Below are positions 61,776 through 64,000 of a DNA stretch of 64,000 bases, piece after piece. Below the pieces are notes generated by a model that was not told the DNA's origin, did not search any database, and saw only the letters and a program-made list of their open reading frames with translations. The first letter of the stretch is position 1. The number at the start of each line of letters is the position of its first letter. A program made the position numbers and the translations under genes. The stretch is from contig NZ_JBHRTO010000002.1 of the NCBI RefSeq assembly GCF_042646385.1, forward strand, positions 496,001-560,000. The letters are read 5' to 3'. The stretch comes from Cypionkella sinensis (lineage in GTDB: Bacteria > Pseudomonadota > Alphaproteobacteria > Rhodobacterales > Rhodobacteraceae).

Positions 61776-63293
61776 TTAGCCGCCAAGTTTCGGTATTGGG
61801 TGGGCCTGCGTGGCAAAAGCGATGTTCTTGGTTTCCATGTAGAAATCGAACGACCACTGCGCGCCGTCGCGCCCGATGCCCGAGTTCTTCACGCCCCCGA
61901 ACGGCGTCGGCAGGTGGCGGATGTTTTCCGAGTTTACCCAGATCATCCCAGCCTCCAACGCTTCGGTAAAGCGGAAGGCGCGGGTGACGTCGGCGGTCCA
62001 CAGATACCCCGTCAGCCCGTATTGCACATCATTGGCAATCGCCAAAGCCTCGGCCTCATCCTTGAAGGGAATCGCCGTCAGCACCGGGCCAAAGATTTCC
62101 TCTTGCGCGATCCGCATCTGGTTATGCGCGCCGGTAAACAGCGTTGGGCTGACATAGCAGCCGCCCCCCGGTCCCGCGAATTTCGCGCCGCCTGCGGCCA
62201 CCACCGCCCCCTCGGCGCGGCCGATTTCGATATACTCCAGCACCTTTTTCTCATGCACCGGATGGATCAGCGGGCCGACAACCGTTGCAGGGTCCAGCGG
62301 ATGGCCGACCACAATCCGCTTGGCCTTCTCGGCCACCATCGCGGTGAAGGTGTCATAAATGGAAGCCTCCACCAGCAAGCGGCTGGACGAGGTGCAACGC
62401 TCGCCATTCAGCGAATAGATCATGAAGACCGCCGCATCGGCGGCGCGTTCCAGATCGGCGTCGGCAAACACGATCACCGGGTTCTTGCCGCCGAGTTCAA
62501 AATGCACCCGCTTCAGCGTATCGGCACCCTGCTTCATGATCATACTGCCGGTGCGGCTTTCGCCGACAAAGCCAATCGCCTTGATGTCAGGATGCTCGGT
62601 CAACGCCCGCCCCGCATCCTCGCCAAAACCGTTGACCAAGTTCCACACGCCGGCGGGCAGACCTGCGCTTTCGGCGATCTCAACCAGCAGCCGCGCCGAT
62701 AGTGGCGAGAACTCGGCAGGCTTATGCACCACCGTGCAACCCGCCGCCAAGGCCGGCGCGATCTTCCAGGTGGATAGCATGAACGGCGTATTCCACGGCG
62801 TGATGATCCCCACCGGACCAATCGGGGTGCGGGTGGTCATGTTGACCTGCCCCTTGGCGTGCAGCGTCTGCCCATCACGCGCCTGCGGTGCCAGATCGGC
62901 GAAATAGCGGAAATTCTCGGCCCCACGCAGCGCAGCTTTCGCCATGAAGCGAATGGATTGCCCGGTGTCCATCGCCTCGACAAAGGCGATCTCCTCAGCC
63001 CGCGCCTCGATCGCATCGGCGATGCGGTGCAACAGCGCGCGCCGCGCTGCACCATCCATCGCGCGCCACGCCGGAAAAGCCGCCTTCGCCGCCGCCGCAG
63101 CCCGCGCCACATCCGCCGCCTTGCCCTGCGCCACACGCGCAATCGGCGCAAGATCGACGGGCGAGATGGTGTCAAACCATGCCCCGTCCTGCGCCGCCAC
63201 CGCCTTGCCGCCGATATGGTTCAACACCCCGTCGCGTCGAAACCGCGCCAGATAGCCCTCGGCCTTGGCAAGATTGCTGTTCAGATCAGACAT
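61776..63293 (-). CDS. hpaE: 5-carboxymethyl-2-hydroxymuconate semialdehyde dehydrogenase
   Basis: 505-residue aldehyde dehydrogenase. Catalytic Cys300 (NGERCTSSS) and Glu266 (FELGGKNP) are present with the NAD site GFVGESRTGS. It oxidises the HpaD ring-opening product to 5-carboxymethyl-2-hydroxymuconate. HpaE subfamily assigned from the operon plus family features such as AKGQVNMTTRTPIGPVGII; a betaine-aldehyde-type relative would look similar. Starts nine bases before the hpaF stop region on the minus strand (operon order hpaF-hpaE). Confidence 0.92.
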   Translation of the reverse strand: MSDLNSNLAKAEGYLARFRRDGVLNHIGGKAVAAQDGAWFDTISPVDLAPIARVAQGKAADVARAAAAAKAAFPAWRAMDGAARRALLHRIADAIEARAEEIAFVEAMDTGQSIRFMAKAALRGAENFRYFADLAPQARDGQTLHAKGQVNMTTRTPIGPVGIITPWNTPFMLSTWKIAPALAAGCTVVHKPAEFSPLSARLLVEIAESAGLPAGVWNLVNGFGEDAGRALTEHPDIKAIGFVGESRTGSMIMKQGADTLKRVHFELGGKNPVIVFADADLERAADAAVFMIYSLNGERCTSSSRLLVEASIYDTFTAMVAEKAKRIVVGHPLDPATVVGPLIHPVHEKKVLEYIEIGRAEGAVVAAGGAKFAGPGGGCYVSPTLFTGAHNQMRIAQEEIFGPVLTAIPFKDEAEALAIANDVQYGLTGYLWTADVTRAFRFTEALEAGMIWVNSENIRHLPTPFGGVKNSGIGRDGAQWSFDFYMETKNIAFATQAHPIPKLGG

Positions 63294-63302
63294 GTCGGCC
63301 TC

Positions 63303-63689
63303 TTACTTGCCGCGCAGGCGCGGGTGGATGGCATTTTTCTTCCAGCTTTGCGCTGGATCGAGTTCAGAAATATCCAGCGTCAGCGCGAAATGCGGCGCCT
63401 CGAACAACGGCGCGAAATGCGCGCAGGCCGCAGCAAAGATCATCGCCCCCGCCCGCTGCTTTTCCTCGGCGCTGCGCCCCGCCCCAATCCGCAACCGCAG
63501 ATCGGCAAAGGCGTTCTCGGCCAGCAGATCGGCCACCGCATAATCATCACAGCGCAGCGCCCGCACACGGATCGCGCCAAGTTCGAACAGGCCACAATCC
63601 ACCATGGCCGCGTGCAGGCTGCGGCAAAGCCCGGCGATATCCGCCTGCGCATCCAGATTGCCGGAATATTCGATGGTCAGATGTGGCAC
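63303..63689 (-). CDS. hpaF: 5-carboxymethyl-2-hydroxymuconate delta-isomerase
   Basis: 128-residue tautomerase-superfamily protein starting (V)PHLTIEYSGNLD, so the catalytic Pro is residue 2 after Met removal. GTG at 63689 is selected because GGAGG lies five bases upstream; an ATG at 63710 would put the catalytic Pro internally and block the active site. Converts CHM to its keto tautomer (5-oxo form) for HpaG. First gene of the operon hpaF-E-D-G-H. Confidence 0.9.
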   Translation of the reverse strand: MPHLTIEYSGNLDAQADIAGLCRSLHAAMVDCGLFELGAIRVRALRCDDYAVADLLAENAFADLRLRIGAGRSAEEKQRAGAMIFAAACAHFAPLFEAPHFALTLDISELDPAQSWKKNAIHPRLRGK

Positions 63690-63709
63690 GCGCGCCTCCA
63701 ATGGTGTCA

Positions 63710-63743
63710 TTAACGTGTTAAATAATATCGCCTGACCTGTCAA
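63710..63743 (-). promoter_or_regulatory. hpa operon promoter with operator-like inverted repeat
   Basis: On the minus strand a perfect TTGACA (complement at 63738-63743) is followed, 16-17 bases on, by TTAACA/TAACAC as a weak -10. The -10 lies inside the inverted repeat TTAAC-NN-GTTAA (63710-63721), a likely operator. A second inverted repeat CTGTCA-AGCC-TGACAG (63737-63752) overlaps the -35. The hpaF start is about 20 bases from the -10. Confidence 0.6.
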
Positions 63744-64000
63744 GCCTGACAGTCGGCGCGCCTCGCTCACCACCCAAAGGCGAATCAGAATAATTCCTGT
63801 GGTTGAAATGTATGTTTTTAAGTACCGGTCCGTTGCGTGGCGCAGAAAAGCGCAGCCAAAGGCCGATACACAACTATACGGCGATTATTTTGCCCAAATA
63901 GATAGATAGCGCTGGCCTCTGCCCGATATTTGCCACAATTTGAAACGAACTTTCTTAGAAGCTTTGTGAAATCACGGCATCCATGCCCTGCAATCAGAAG
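63744..64000. other. Gene-free region upstream of the hpa operon
   Basis: No coding frame, RNA or repeat I can support on either strand. It is more AT-rich than the rest of the window, with runs such as GTATGTTTTTAAGTACC and GCGATTATTTTG, typical of promoter DNA. A divergent gene (for example a regulator of hpa) may start beyond base 64000. Confidence 0.5.

Overview
The window reads as chromosomal DNA of a high-GC alphaproteobacterium, most likely of the Rhodobacteraceae (Rhodobacter/Gemmobacter/Paracoccus-like). Pointers are a serC-serA operon with a serC-type leader, a homogentisate cluster carrying a DUF2783 gene, dispersed GC-hairpin repeats, and an Agrobacterium-style type VI secretion locus without TssJ. 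This placement is inferred from gene content; no rRNA gene is present.

Layout. Bases 1-6788: an alpha-2-macroglobulin gene cut by the left edge, overlapping pbpC (PBP1C). Bases 6795-15732: a divergent homogentisate (phenylalanine/tyrosine or related aromatic) degradation cluster. marR-maiA-thiolase lies on the minus strand. An MFS transporter, hmgA, fahA, a degenerate metallo-beta-lactamase-fold protein, an FAD monooxygenase and a DUF2783 protein lie on the plus strand. A 20-bp palindrome sits exactly between the -35 and -10 of the hmgA promoter. Bases 15733-22947: housekeeping genes, namely a protein phosphatase, serA, serC with a leader RNA, divergent serB, a GNAT acetyltransferase, a TSUP exporter and zapE.

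Bases 23180-48255: one uninterrupted plus-strand type VI secretion locus in the order tssK-tssL-tssM-tagF-pppA-ppkA-vgrG-DUF6931-like-tagH-small membrane ORF-tssA-tssB-tssC-hcp-tssE-tssF-tssG-clpV. Sheath, baseplate, tube, spike, two-thirds of the membrane complex (TssL and TssM; no TssJ), and a threonine-phosphorylation switch (kinase PpkA, phosphatase PppA, FHA protein TagH, repressor TagF) are all present. No PAAR protein and no recognisable toxin/immunity pair is visible. The same short TVIGG motif occurs twice in TssL and once in PpkA, and a relative (TMIGG) occurs in TagH, suggesting a shared phosphothreonine-FHA docking code. PpkA carries a very long TolA-like Ala/Lys/Glu-rich helix behind its membrane segment. 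Directly after the locus, facing it, lies a membrane-anchored M23 endopeptidase plus lytic-transglycosylase protein that could open peptidoglycan for the apparatus.

Bases 50871-59028: DUF1036 protein, enolase-superfamily enzyme, capsule-type glycosyltransferase, FecR protein, then an overlapping crp-adenylate cyclase pair (CHASE2 type) divergent from a purely RTX-repeat exported protein. Bases 59089-63689: a minus-strand homoprotocatechuate meta-cleavage operon hpaF-hpaE-hpaD-hpaG-like-hpaH with a readable promoter and operator-like palindrome upstream. The right end (63744-64000) has no gene I can support.

Two aromatic ring-cleavage routes (homogentisate and homoprotocatechuate) therefore flank a contact-dependent weapon. 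No 4-hydroxyphenylpyruvate dioxygenase gene is in the window.
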